Positions 22,630 through 29,647 are shown, counted from the first letter of the stretch. The stretch: DNA of 38,909 bases from an uncultured Mucispirillum sp. (GCA_910586745.1 CAJUJZ010000008.1:1-38909); one strand, 5' to 3'. Notes: generated from the letters alone by a model not told the origin. Made by a program: numbers and translations.

Positions 22630-24670
22630 ATATACTGTCATATTTAATATATTCAGTTAGTATCCAGTTAGAACCATTTTCTTTTGCTAAAACAATTAAA
22701 TTGTCATTATAAGTAATGGTTTTTCTACCACCATAACCATTACCAACTTTACCTTTTTCTATTATCTCTGGTATTTTTTTTATTATAGCAATTCCATCTA
22801 TTCCTTGTTCTTCTCGTCTTTCTATAATATGAGCAAAACCATATCCCTTTGTATCATCACTTTTTGGCTCTCCCCATAAAAAGTCAATATCTCCTATACC
22901 ATCCTTATGTGCAGCTGCTGGAACATATCCATTTTGTATATCCAATAAATGTTCTATAGCTTCCTGTGGTTTACCTGAATACTCTTTATAGGCAGTTCCA
23001 CACATTTCCTGATATGTTTTTTTAGTTTTCTGTTTTCCACTTCCACCTTTGCTTGCAAACTGTCCAGTTTCTGGGTCATGTTCTAAGCCGTTTGCATCTT
23101 TCTTATCCATTACCCACTCATCTTCTACCTTGTCATTCTGAGCCTGATTTGTAGGCGAAGAATCTAAATAAGAATCCATCCATGTATTAAACATTTCCTG
23201 TTCTACTTCTGGATTTTCTGGCACCTTATAGTCTGCCATATCTATCCAGTCAAATTTAAAGTTGTCTTCACTTATCGCCTTTATCGCATCTCTGCCTGCT
23301 ATCACGCCGCTCATGATAAGTTTTGATATATAGTCGGCTTTCAGGTTGTTTATTTCCGCCTGCTCTTTTGGGCGTATCTGCTTTCTTGGGTTAAACTCAT
23401 ATTTTGGCTCGCTTAATATACCTACTTTAAAGCATAATATATATTCTGCCAGTCGCTCCATAACAGGCACTACTACTGTTTGAGAATAGCCGTCTATAAC
23501 ATCATAAAAATTGTTTTCATCATACTCTCCAGTAGCATTAAAACCTCTTGGCGATAAGCCTAATAGTTTTGTTACTGGTATCCCCCGTGTAGATGCTGTC
23601 ATAAGCTCATACATCTGGGATAAAAGGTTCTCTATGCCGCTAAGGCTTGTTACTGTCTCTATCCATTCTTCATCTTTGGCTAAAAGCAGGGTAGCAAGGT
23701 TATTGCTTGTTGCATTCATATATTTTACTCTTGCCTGTGTCTGAGGGTCTGCTATCTTTTGAGCTGTCGTCTTTATAATTTTTGTCCTAAACCGTAATAC
23801 TAAATCACTTATGCTTTGTCGGACAGTATCAGCATTAGATACATAATTCTTCATATAAAAGGAGAGGGGAAGCCCTAAATAATTATATAAGGGCTTTATT
23901 AAGTCTGGCACAGAATAAAATATTACAGGTATCAGCCTTGTTTTATGCACTGTGCTTGCAGCACCCAGCACCCACCATAATTCAGGCTCCATATAGTTCT
24001 CTTTTAATGGGTTAAAGCTGTTTACCTGCACAGGTGCTGCCTGCCATGGCTCTATCACTGTTAAGCCTGTTATTTTGTTTGTGCTGGCTGTCCTTTCATT
24101 TAAATACAACGGCAGGCTTAAATCTGTATCATCTGTATTGATATAGAGAAATGCTCCGCCATATTCTAATGCTCGCTGCACTGCAAGGCGGACTTTATCA
24201 TAAAAGTTTAAAGAATTTAAAATCATTTCAAAATTTTCTATATCTAAATGAGCATCAGTCCATTTGCCGCCGCTTTTAAATATTTCTCTTGTGATAACAT
24301 CCACCGCCTTGCTTATCATGCTGTCTGTTGCAAGGTTGGCACATTCCTGATAGCTTAGTCTGTTTAATATATGCTGCGAATACTGCTGCAGTGAGTTATT
24401 GCTGCCAACAGATGCTGCATAATTCTGCCAGCTGGAATAATTTTTATAGGCTATCCCTGCTAAATTGTGAGGCATATTGTCAAAAGTCCTGAGCGGTGTT
24501 ATTTGTGATATATCAATTCTGCCTGCTTCATAAGCATGACTGTCTACATAACTAACACCACCACTATTCTTGTCATTCTGAGCCACACCCCACCCTTTGT
24601 CATTCTGAGACAAAGCCGAAGAATCTACTACTTTTCTTTTTTCACTTCTAAATATATCTAATATACTCAT
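22628..24670 (-). CDS. Portal protein (Acb1-type/DUF1073) fused to a C-terminal RNase-toxin-like domain
   Basis: Residues 1 to about 500 of 680 form the portal, the ring through which DNA is packaged: RIDISQITPLRTFDNMPHNL, the DSMISKAVDVITREIFKSGGKW helix region and KLLGLSPRGFNATGEYDENN are typical of phage portals of the DUF1073 group. After a linker with HDPETGQFASKGG (about 531-543), the last 95-100 residues (IGDIDFLWGE, KGYGFAHIIERR, GRKTITYNDN, WILTEY) fit the PBECR/barnase-colicin-like nuclease domains found on phage head proteins. I start at ATG 24670 with GGGGA upstream; the longer frame to 24718 begins inside a repeat. Two and a half mini-elements are read in frame (near residues 19-35 and 503-515). 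Confidence 0.8.
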   Translation of the reverse strand: MSILDIFRSEKRKVVDSSALSQNDKGWGVAQNDKNSGGVSYVDSHAYEAGRIDISQITPLRTFDNMPHNLAGIAYKNYSSWQNYAASVGSNNSLQQYSQHILNRLSYQECANLATDSMISKAVDVITREIFKSGGKWTDAHLDIENFEMILNSLNFYDKVRLAVQRALEYGGAFLYINTDDTDLSLPLYLNERTASTNKITGLTVIEPWQAAPVQVNSFNPLKENYMEPELWWVLGAASTVHKTRLIPVIFYSVPDLIKPLYNYLGLPLSFYMKNYVSNADTVRQSISDLVLRFRTKIIKTTAQKIADPQTQARVKYMNATSNNLATLLLAKDEEWIETVTSLSGIENLLSQMYELMTASTRGIPVTKLLGLSPRGFNATGEYDENNFYDVIDGYSQTVVVPVMERLAEYILCFKVGILSEPKYEFNPRKQIRPKEQAEINNLKADYISKLIMSGVIAGRDAIKAISEDNFKFDWIDMADYKVPENPEVEQEMFNTWMDSYLDSSPTNQAQNDKVEDEWVMDKKDANGLEHDPETGQFASKGGSGKQKTKKTYQEMCGTAYKEYSGKPQEAIEHLLDIQNGYVPAAAHKDGIGDIDFLWGEPKSDDTKGYGFAHIIERREEQGIDGIAIIKKIPEIIEKGKVGNGYGGRKTITYNDNLIVLAKENGSNWILTEYIKYDSI
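23132..23165. repeat. Palindromic mini-element, in frame in portal, C-terminal
   Basis: GTCATTCTGA...CGAAGAATCT with stem CCT/AGG-type. Read as DSSPTNQAQNDK between portal core and toxin linker. Confidence 0.85.
24572..24626. repeat. One and a half palindromic mini-elements, in frame in portal N-terminus
   Basis: A left half (GTCATTCTGAGCC, 24572-24584) followed by a full copy (24599-24626). Read on the minus strand as DSSALSQNDK, then AQNDK: a tandem, partly deleted pair. Confidence 0.8.
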
Positions 24671-24688
24671 TATATTCCCCACAATATT

Positions 24689-24728
24689 GTCATTCTGAAT
24701 GTTTGCGAAAGCAAACAATGAAGAATCT
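24689..24728. repeat. Palindromic mini-element between terminase and portal
   Basis: GTCATTCTGA, stem GTTTGC/GCAAAC around GAAA, then AAGAATCT. It lies between the terminase stop codon (24731) and the portal start. Confidence 0.85.
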
Positions 24729-24730
24729 AT

Positions 24731-26203
24731 TTACAAATTCCAGTTTTCCACCACCTTTTCATAATCAACCTGCTCATAATCTCCAAGCTCGCTTCTAGCA
24801 TACACTCCAATCAGGCAGGCAATAACGCTGTCTCCATGTCTTTTTAAATGACTGTCTTTTTCATTCACTCGTTCAACTATTTTTGGCACACCCTTTACTA
24901 CCTTAACACTTCTAAAATCTGCTAATATATCTGCTGATTTTGGAAGAGTTATAGTCTTATCTTCCAATGCCGCTTTTAATTTTGGAAACGCATTTAAATA
25001 AAATGTCTCACTTGCTTTTACTGATATTATTAAATCTTCACCATATCTTTCTGTGCAGCTTTCAGCTAAATACTCACCATTGCCCCGTGCATCAAAGCCG
25101 CCGCCATTAAAACGGGGAAGCCTGTCTATTATATAATGGGCTATCTGCTCCTGCACCTTATGCGGTGCATTTCGTAATTCAATAATAAATGGAGTAGAAA
25201 GAGTTAAGTCTTTATTTTCACACAATATCCAGAATACTGAAAGGTCTGCACTTCTTGCGAAATCTTCACCAATAAAGTGTCTGTTATCTTTATTCAGCTT
25301 TTTTAATAAGGGTTCTATCTCATCTTTTAAAAAGTCATCAATATATGATGCCTTTGTATATTCTGATTTCTGCATAAACTCATCTGGTAAGTTTAATTTA
25401 ACTATTGGTATATCAGGCTCCATACAGCTTTCAACTAAAAATGATGTAAAATATGCTCCATTTGACTGTGTTGGAATACATCTAAGCTCTTCGTCTGCAC
25501 TGTCATTATAATCTGCATAAATATCAGCTATCCATTTCTTTTTTGCTGTGTTTATTTTTGTTACAGCTGCTACACGCTCATATAGTCCATCAGCTACTGC
25601 ATCATCAAAAGTAGTTCTATGCAGGCTGTAATTTAACCTGCCTGCTCTTATGTCTTTAATGTATTCATTAAATACATTGTCTGCCCCAAAGTGTGTGCTT
25701 ATAACTGTTACTCTGCCGCCCCATATTAAAAAGGCAAGGGCTGCTTTCATTGTCTCTTTTAAGTCATCATGGAATGCTGCTTCATCTATTACTGCTTTCC
25801 CCTGTTTTCCCCTTAAATTGCTTGGTCTGCCCGAAAGGGCTGTTATCTTAAAACCTGAATGAAAGGTTATTGAATATGATAATATTTTTCTATCTTCCTC
25901 TAAAAGTTCGCTGTTGTATACTTTTGATACTGCTTGACTAAGTTTTTTTGCCCACTCTGCACAGGTGTCTATATACTCTTTAGCCATGTCTTTATTATAA
26001 CCAATATACCATATATCCATGCCGTCAGAGCATGCAGCAGTTAATACATTATCCAGTGCCTCTGCCCATGTTATTCCTATCCGTCTTGATTTCTCATAAA
26101 ACTTTACTGCTGATTTATCTGATACCCATTTCTGCTGATACGGAAGTAATATACTATCCAGTCTATCAAGCTGTGCCACAGGCGAAGAGGTTTGATTACT
26201 CAT
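24731..26203 (-). CDS. Terminase large subunit (Mu gp28-like)
   Basis: ATPase-nuclease that cuts and pumps DNA into heads. In the 490-residue protein the ATPase half has a degenerate Walker A (KSRRIGITWAEA, 38-49), as in many gp28-like terminases, and a Walker B VIDEA (138-142). The nuclease half has GEDFARSAD (312-320), GGFDARGNGEY (368-378) and HGDSVIA (456-462), giving three acidic clusters D314/D371/D458. It overlaps the small terminase by 1-4 nt (ATGA), and the portal follows. Confidence 0.9.
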   Translation of the reverse strand: MSNQTSSPVAQLDRLDSILLPYQQKWVSDKSAVKFYEKSRRIGITWAEALDNVLTAACSDGMDIWYIGYNKDMAKEYIDTCAEWAKKLSQAVSKVYNSELLEEDRKILSYSITFHSGFKITALSGRPSNLRGKQGKAVIDEAAFHDDLKETMKAALAFLIWGGRVTVISTHFGADNVFNEYIKDIRAGRLNYSLHRTTFDDAVADGLYERVAAVTKINTAKKKWIADIYADYNDSADEELRCIPTQSNGAYFTSFLVESCMEPDIPIVKLNLPDEFMQKSEYTKASYIDDFLKDEIEPLLKKLNKDNRHFIGEDFARSADLSVFWILCENKDLTLSTPFIIELRNAPHKVQEQIAHYIIDRLPRFNGGGFDARGNGEYLAESCTERYGEDLIISVKASETFYLNAFPKLKAALEDKTITLPKSADILADFRSVKVVKGVPKIVERVNEKDSHLKRHGDSVIACLIGVYARSELGDYEQVDYEKVVENWNL

Positions 26204-26649
26204 TATTCAATACCCAGTATTTTCCTTTTTATTTCTTCAAGACTGCTTTCATCAAGACCATGCTGCTTTTTACTTTCTGGTTTGACCTTGTTTTTTAAAT
26301 TTAAAAGTTTTTCTAGAATTTGATTATATACATACATCGCCTGATTATCTATTTCACCAGCTTCAAGGCTTTCAAAATAAGCGTCATATCTGTCTTTTTG
26401 TTTCTGCAAGTCTAAAAACAGGCTCTCTTCAAATGTTATGCTGACATCTTGGGCTGCCTGCTTTTTCATATCCATATTGGATGCCCTCTGCTGCCAGTCA
26501 TATCTTTCCCGCCATGATGCTACTGTGGTGCGGGTGATGTCATAACCAGCACTCTTTAACATACGAACTACTTTACTGTCGTTTCTACATTCATACCAAA
26601 ATAAAAATGCCTGCTCTTTTATTTCAGAAGTATATGTGATTTTTGACAT
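26203..26649 (-). CDS. Terminase small subunit (DUF3486, Mu gp27-like)
   Basis: A 148-residue protein with an N-terminal helix-turn-helix (KEQAFLFWYECRNDSKVVRML...TRTTVASWRERYDW, about 10-51) followed by a long helical region for oligomerisation. HTH of the small-terminase kind plus position directly before the large subunit support DNA recognition for packaging. In Mu-like phages gp27 occupies this place. Confidence 0.8.
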   Translation of the reverse strand: MSKITYTSEIKEQAFLFWYECRNDSKVVRMLKSAGYDITRTTVASWRERYDWQQRASNMDMKKQAAQDVSITFEESLFLDLQKQKDRYDAYFESLEAGEIDNQAMYVYNQILEKLLNLKNKVKPESKKQHGLDESSLEEIKRKILGIE

Positions 26650-26949
26650 TTAAAATGTTACCCCTATGTCCATAATTAAACCATCAACTAAATCTATACC
26701 TTTTTTTGTAAGCACTATCACAAGAATATAGGTTTTAAAGTAAGTGAGCTTGATATAACCACCCTCATGTAGATATTCAACAAGACCTGCTAGTTCTTTT
26801 TTAAAAAGAGTATGACCTTGTAGCTCTAATGCTTTTCTTAATACTTCAAAATCTACACCCTCAGGATATTTTGTTTTTAAATTTTCTAATATAATCCCAC
26901 GACGATATTTATTCTCAATATTTTCAATCTCTTCTTTATTTAATTTCAT
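26650..26949 (-). CDS. Winged-helix-like phage protein (Mu gp26 position)
   Basis: A 99-residue protein: helical N-terminus (NKEEIENIENKYRRGIILENL), then LRKALELQGHTLFKKELAGLVEYLHEGGYIKL and a beta wing, as in winged-helix proteins encoded before the small terminase in Mu-like phages. I use the ATG at 26949 with GAGGG upstream. It overlaps the upstream gene end by 14 nt. Role unknown; DNA binding is likely. Confidence 0.65.
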   Translation of the reverse strand: MKLNKEEIENIENKYRRGIILENLKTKYPEGVDFEVLRKALELQGHTLFKKELAGLVEYLHEGGYIKLTYFKTYILVIVLTKKGIDLVDGLIMDIGVTF

Positions 26950-27253
26950 TTCTTCCCTCAACACGAATTTTTATAAAAGCTATATCTTCACTCATTTTTT
27001 TTAATGTCAATTCAACTGCATCTTCTCTTTGCTTTGCATCTTTTAAATAATACTCTAATGCAGTTACACTTTTAACAATTTCTTCAACAGATACTGCTTG
27101 GCGTTCTTGAATATCCAAGTATCTTTTTCCAAAAAATTTTATTGATTTAGAAATGACAAACATCAGAGTTAGTGCAAAAATCATACCTGGTGCTAATATC
27201 ATTATAAATAAACTTTTGTCAGACAATATTGTTTGCAACATACTTATATCCAT
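26936..27253 (-). CDS. Membrane protein with coiled coil (DUF2730-like, Mu gp25 position)
   Basis: A 105-residue protein with one membrane helix (about 16-35) and a long charged helix with heptad-like spacing (VEEIVKSVTALEYYLKDAKQ...KMSEDIAFIKIRVEG). It fits the DUF2730 pattern of Mu gp25 and lies in the same gene order. AGG lies 5 nt upstream of the ATG. Function in Mu is unknown. Confidence 0.6.
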   Translation of the reverse strand: MDISMLQTILSDKSLFIMILAPGMIFALTLMFVISKSIKFFGKRYLDIQERQAVSVEEIVKSVTALEYYLKDAKQREDAVELTLKKMSEDIAFIKIRVEGRNEIK

Positions 27254-27255
27254 TT

Positions 27256-27462
27256 CTACCTGCCTGCTTGTTTAAAGATTTTTCCAAAGAAATTTTTAAT
27301 TTTCACAATTACTAACTTACCAGTATTCACTGCTTCATAAACAATGGTGTTATTTTTTTTCACCATTTTATATTTTACAAATCGCTCTTTCGTATCTATA
27401 AAAACATACCAAATAACATATCCTGCTAAAACTAAAAATAAACATGTTAATATTAAAATCAT
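27256..27462 (-). CDS. Small membrane protein, possible holin
   Basis: Sixty-eight residues with one strong N-terminal membrane helix (LTCLFLVLAGYVIWYVF) and a basic tail. AAGGAG 7 nt before the ATG at 27462 decides the start; the longer frame to 27522 begins inside a palindromic element. It lies next to the spanins, so it may be part of the lysis set, perhaps a holin, but this is inferred only from place and topology. Confidence 0.5.
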   Translation of the reverse strand: MILILTCLFLVLAGYVIWYVFIDTKERFVKYKMVKKNNTIVYEAVNTGKLVIVKIKNFFGKIFKQAGR

Positions 27463-27517
27463 TTTAATGCTCCTTATTATTATTTTTATTATTTCCATTT
27501 TTTTCACCATAATATTT

Positions 27518-27546
27518 GTCATTCTAAGCCTTCAGGCGAAGAATCT
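27518..27546. repeat. Palindromic mini-element forming the end of the o-spanin gene
   Basis: GTCATTCTAA...CGAAGAATCT with stem GCC/GGC around TTCA. On the minus strand it encodes DSSPEGLE and the stop codon. Confidence 0.85.
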
Positions 27547-27794
27547 AAACTGTAACATTTTACAGCACTTTCTAAACTCTTCATATATGCTGCCATATCA
27601 GCAATATTCAACATCAGTATTGCCACATTCTTTTCACTGCCTATATGGCTTTTATTGTCAAGTGGAGTAAGCTCCACCCGTGCAGGCACTGAACATTCTC
27701 TATTTTTTATTATAACTTGACTGTGTGAACTGCACCCAGTAGCTGTTAATAGCATTAACAGCATAATCACTTTTATTTTTACTAATAACTTCAT
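27519..27794 (-). CDS. Outer-membrane spanin lipoprotein (Rz1-like)
   Basis: A 91-residue protein with a lipoprotein signal: a hydrophobic stretch ending TATGC, then CSSHSQ. It would sit in the outer membrane and join the inner-membrane spanin to fuse the membranes at lysis. GGGGG lies 5 nt before the ATG at 27794. The first 95 nt overlap the end of the i-spanin gene in another frame, an arrangement typical of Rz/Rz1 pairs. Its last eight residues, DSSPEGLE, come from a palindromic mini-element. The lipobox is not ideal (Ala at -3). Confidence 0.65.
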   Translation of the reverse strand: MKLLVKIKVIMLLMLLTATGCSSHSQVIIKNRECSVPARVELTPLDNKSHIGSEKNVAILMLNIADMAAYMKSLESAVKCYSLDSSPEGLE

Positions 27795-28215
27795 ATATAC
27801 CCCCTTTATCATTCTGAGGCGAAGCCAAATAATCTATATTCTTTTGTTGCACTAGGGCGGTGCAGACTTCCGCCCCAGTTTGTGAGCCAAAGTTCATATC
27901 TATATTAAAGGAGGAGTTTTTTTTACTCACATCATAAGCTGGCTCTAAACTTAAAAATGTGAGTAAATCATTTCTAGCTTTTAATTTTTCATTACATATC
28001 TGTTCTGCTTGCTGCACCTGCTGCTGTAATGCTTTTATATTCTTATCCATTTCACCTATTGCAGCATCTCTTAATGAAACCTGCTCTTTCAATACCGCAT
28101 TAGCTTTTTGCAGTGCCTTATTTTCTGCACTGTATACCGCTAATAATACAGACAGCACCACAATAACAGCTAAAAAAAACAGTATAATATATTTACTTAA
28201 TACATTTATATTCAT
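27700..28215 (-). CDS. Inner-membrane spanin (Rz-like)
   Basis: A 171-residue protein with one N-terminal membrane helix (YIILFFLAVIVVLSVLLAV) and a coiled coil after it (NKALQKANAVLKEQVSLRD, NIKALQQQVQQAEQ), the Rz topology. I start at ATG 28215, with AAGG 5 nt upstream supplied by the edge of a mini-element. Another element (27808-27835) is read in frame as ASPQNDK, so about 20-45 C-terminal residues may be secondarily added. The o-spanin gene overlaps its end. Confidence 0.65.
   Translation of the reverse strand: MNINVLSKYIILFFLAVIVVLSVLLAVYSAENKALQKANAVLKEQVSLRDAAIGEMDKNIKALQQQVQQAEQICNEKLKARNDLLTFLSLEPAYDVSKKNSSFNIDMNFGSQTGAEVCTALVQQKNIDYLASPQNDKGGIYEVISKNKSDYAVNAINSYWVQFTQSSYNKK
27808..27835. 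repeat. Palindromic mini-element, in frame in i-spanin and upstream of o-spanin
   Basis: ATCATTCTGAGGCGAAGCC then AAATAATCT, 28 bp, a somewhat diverged copy. It lies upstream of the o-spanin SD and inside the i-spanin reading frame. Confidence 0.75.
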
Positions 28216-28225
28216 AAAAAACCTT

Positions 28226-28255
28226 GTCATTCTGAGGACGAAGTCCGAAGAATCT
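28226..28255. repeat. Palindromic mini-element upstream of i-spanin
   Basis: GTCATTCTGA, stem GGAC/GTCC around GAA, CGAAGAATCT. Its edge contributes AAGG, the probable SD of the i-spanin gene. Confidence 0.85.
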
Positions 28256-28274
28256 ATTTATTTTATTTATCCGC

Positions 28275-28373
28275 CATTAATACCATCTATAAAATTTTGG
28301 AGCATGTATCCAAAATTTTATTCTGCTGAAAGTAATAAAATGGTGAATTTTATTACTTTTGCATTGTGGGGGT
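28275..28373. repeat. Double-hairpin repeat, copy 2
   Basis: ATTAATACCATCTATAAAA lead-in, 12-bp stem ATAAAATTTTGG/CCAAAATTTTAT (28289-28300, 28310-28321) with loop AGCATGTAT, then 11-bp stem AGTAATAAAAT/ATTTTATTACT (28331-28341, 28347-28357) with loop GGTGA, then GCATTGTGGGGG. Homologous to 11088-11175; the first hairpin is also like that at 38860-38892. Confidence 0.65.
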
Positions 28374-28391
28374 AGTATAGGGGGAGCCTGC

Positions 28392-28757
28392 TCACCCTAT
28401 AAGTTCATAATGCGGGTAGTCTTTAAGATTAGTAAAATCTCTTCCCCATTTTACTTTGATATTCAGCTCTTCCGCTTTTGCCATAATCTTTTCACCCAGC
28501 CGTTCAAATGCTGGTATATCATCCCAATTCAAAGGCAGTGGCACTACATCAACAGCCCTGCTTGGCTTCAAGTTATGCTTGGACTGTCCAAATTTCGCTT
28601 TACTTTTGCCTGTATTATATGCTTTTTCCTGCTCATATCTGCCACGAAACCCGCATATAACAGCACATTTTTCAGTCTCTGCAACTGCTTCTATCAGCCT
28701 TATTAAATCACTGTGGCAGGTATTTAGTTTTTGTCTGCTTACTTTTGATAATGGCAT
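28392..28757 (-). CDS. Endolysin, M15 peptidase (L-Ala-D-Glu type)
   Basis: A 121-residue zinc peptidase that cuts the peptide stems of peptidoglycan at lysis. Zinc ligands of the M15 family are all visible: His61 and Asp70 in SKHNLKPSRAVDVVP (59-73) and His116 in PHYEL (115-119). An upstream GFRGRYEQEKAY (36-47) matches the conserved SGYRS-like region. No signal peptide, so it needs a holin. AGAGGTG lies 7 nt before the ATG. It opens the lysis cassette followed by spanins, as in Mu. Confidence 0.9.
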   Translation of the reverse strand: MPLSKVSRQKLNTCHSDLIRLIEAVAETEKCAVICGFRGRYEQEKAYNTGKSKAKFGQSKHNLKPSRAVDVVPLPLNWDDIPAFERLGEKIMAKAEELNIKVKWGRDFTNLKDYPHYELIG

Positions 28758-28774
28758 GTATAATCACCTCTTAT

Positions 28775-28881
28775 GTCATTATGAATGCCTGCTTGCAGGC
28801 ATATTCTCTTTTCATAAGCTGATTATATATATTTAGAATAAATAAATACAGGCAAGGAATATTAAAAATATTTATTATAGA
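28775..28881. repeat. Compound dispersed repeat, copy B
   Basis: A mini-element with stem GCCTGC/GCAGGC (28775-28807), then CATAAGCTGATTATATAT, AATAAATAAATACAGGCAAG and ATTAAAAATATTTATTATAG, the same order as at 14089-14201. It lies between the endolysin and the ribbon-helix-helix gene and may hold the endolysin promoter, which I could not fix. Confidence 0.7.
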
Positions 28882-28902
28882 CGAGCGGTTTTTGCATAGG
28901 TA

Positions 28903-28926
28903 GGAATCAGAATTTGCACAGGCTGG
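28903..28926. repeat. 24-bp repeat, copy 2
   Basis: GGAATCAGAATTTGCACAGG plus CTGG, one mismatch from the copy at 14780-14803. Confidence 0.6.
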
Positions 28927-28935
28927 TAAAGAAAC

Positions 28936-28951
28936 CCTGCCAAAAGGCAGG
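28936..28951 (-). terminator. Terminator after the ribbon-helix-helix gene
   Basis: CCTGCC/GGCAGG stem with a 4-nt loop; on the minus strand it is followed by GTTTCTTT, eight bases after the gene's stop. Confidence 0.6.
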
Positions 28952-28958
28952 ATAATTA

Positions 28959-29147
28959 TTAACATAATTCTTTTCGCAATAACTCACGAATATATTCTGC
29001 TACACTGCGATAATTTTTTTGTTCAATTACAGTATACATTTGCTCTGCCAGCTTTGGTGGCAAAACAACCTTTATTGCCACCGCTTTCTCTTCAGCAGGC
29101 AGTTTTTTTCTACCTGCTCCTCTCGGATTTCTTATTTCTCCACTCAT
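28959..29147 (-). CDS. Ribbon-helix-helix (Arc/CopG-like) regulator
   Basis: A 62-residue protein: basic N-terminus (RNPRGAGRKKLPAEEK), a short strand AVAIKVVLPP, then two helices (KLAEQMYTVIEQKNY, SVAEYIRELLRKEL). This is the RHH fold that binds DNA as a dimer. I use the ATG at 29147 with AGGTG 4 nt upstream; the longer frame to 29276 overlaps the previous gene and reads as non-coding. It is the only visible DNA-binding regulator of the element and might control the late genes, but this is a guess from position. Confidence 0.75.
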   Translation of the reverse strand: MSGEIRNPRGAGRKKLPAEEKAVAIKVVLPPKLAEQMYTVIEQKNYRSVAEYIRELLRKELC

Positions 29148-29160
29148 ATTACACCTATTA

Positions 29161-29469
29161 TTATAAAGCAAAATATGTTTCACAAATATCTTTTTCTTCA
29201 TCAAACTTATCAGCAACATAAACGGTAATATGTGCAGGTATTCCATTTTTACCGTCAAATTTACCAAAATACTCAACTTCTACTTCATATAATTTAAAAC
29301 CTTCTTGTTCAGTATATGGAGTTGCAAAATCTGATTTTTCTACTGCATCTTCGTTTAATGCTCTTGTGTCTGCACCAAAGTCTTCCGTGCCATTCTCTTT
29401 AACAAACAATGATAAAATATCCAGTTTTTCTTTCTCTGATTGATTTTTAATTTCATTTAAAGTTTTCAT
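29161..29469 (-). CDS. Hypothetical acidic protein, first gene of the leftward unit
   Basis: A 102-residue acidic protein with helical N-terminus (LNEIKNQSEKEKLDILSLFV) and a beta C-terminal half (GFKLYEVEVEYFGKFDGKNG, HITVYVADKF). Family unknown. AGGGAG lies 6 nt before the ATG at 29469; the ATG seven codons earlier would leave a leader of only about 5 nt from the promoter at 29502-29530. It heads the leftward transcription unit that includes the RHH regulator. Confidence 0.65.
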   Translation of the reverse strand: MKTLNEIKNQSEKEKLDILSLFVKENGTEDFGADTRALNEDAVEKSDFATPYTEQEGFKLYEVEVEYFGKFDGKNGIPAHITVYVADKFDEEKDICETYFAL

Positions 29470-29501
29470 TTTATTCTCCCTTGCATTCATTTTATATGCT
29501 T

Positions 29502-29530
29502 AATATAAGTCTTATATCTTAACTTGTCAA
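29502..29530 (-). promoter_or_regulatory. Leftward sigma70-type promoter (TTGACA-17-TATATT)
   Basis: Minus strand: -35 TTGACA (29525-29530), -10 TATATT (29502-29507), spacing exactly 17. It should start transcription near 29495, just upstream of the 102-residue gene. It stands back to back with the rightward promoter at 29561. Confidence 0.7.
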
Positions 29531-29560
29531 TACTTTTTTTTAATTTTTAGAACTTTTTTA

Positions 29561-29589
29561 TTGACAAAACTAAATAATTATAGTATAAA
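29561..29589 (+). promoter_or_regulatory. Rightward promoter of the candidate toxin (TTGACA-17-TATAAA)
   Basis: -35 TTGACA (29561-29566), -10 TATAAA (29584-29589), spacing 17. Predicted start near 29596, giving a leader of about 50 nt before the toxin start codon. Confidence 0.75.
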
Positions 29590-29647
29590 TAATTATCAGA
29601 TAAAGAGAAAATACTTTTTACTGAAATAAATAAAGGAGGTGAAAAAG

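Noticed and set aside
24671..24718. Longer start of the portal protein
   Set aside because: The first codons fall in a palindromic element; the ATG at 24670 has its own SD.
27463..27522. Longer start of the small membrane protein
   Set aside because: It begins in a palindromic element; the internal ATG at 27462 has AAGGAG at ideal distance.
13667..28807. The mini-element copies as a CRISPR array
   Set aside because: Copies are kilobases apart, partly inside genes, with no regular spacers and no cas genes.
727..29469. The locus as a tailocin (headless contractile particle)
   Set aside because: Intact terminase, portal, protease, capsid and decoration genes are present, so heads are expected.
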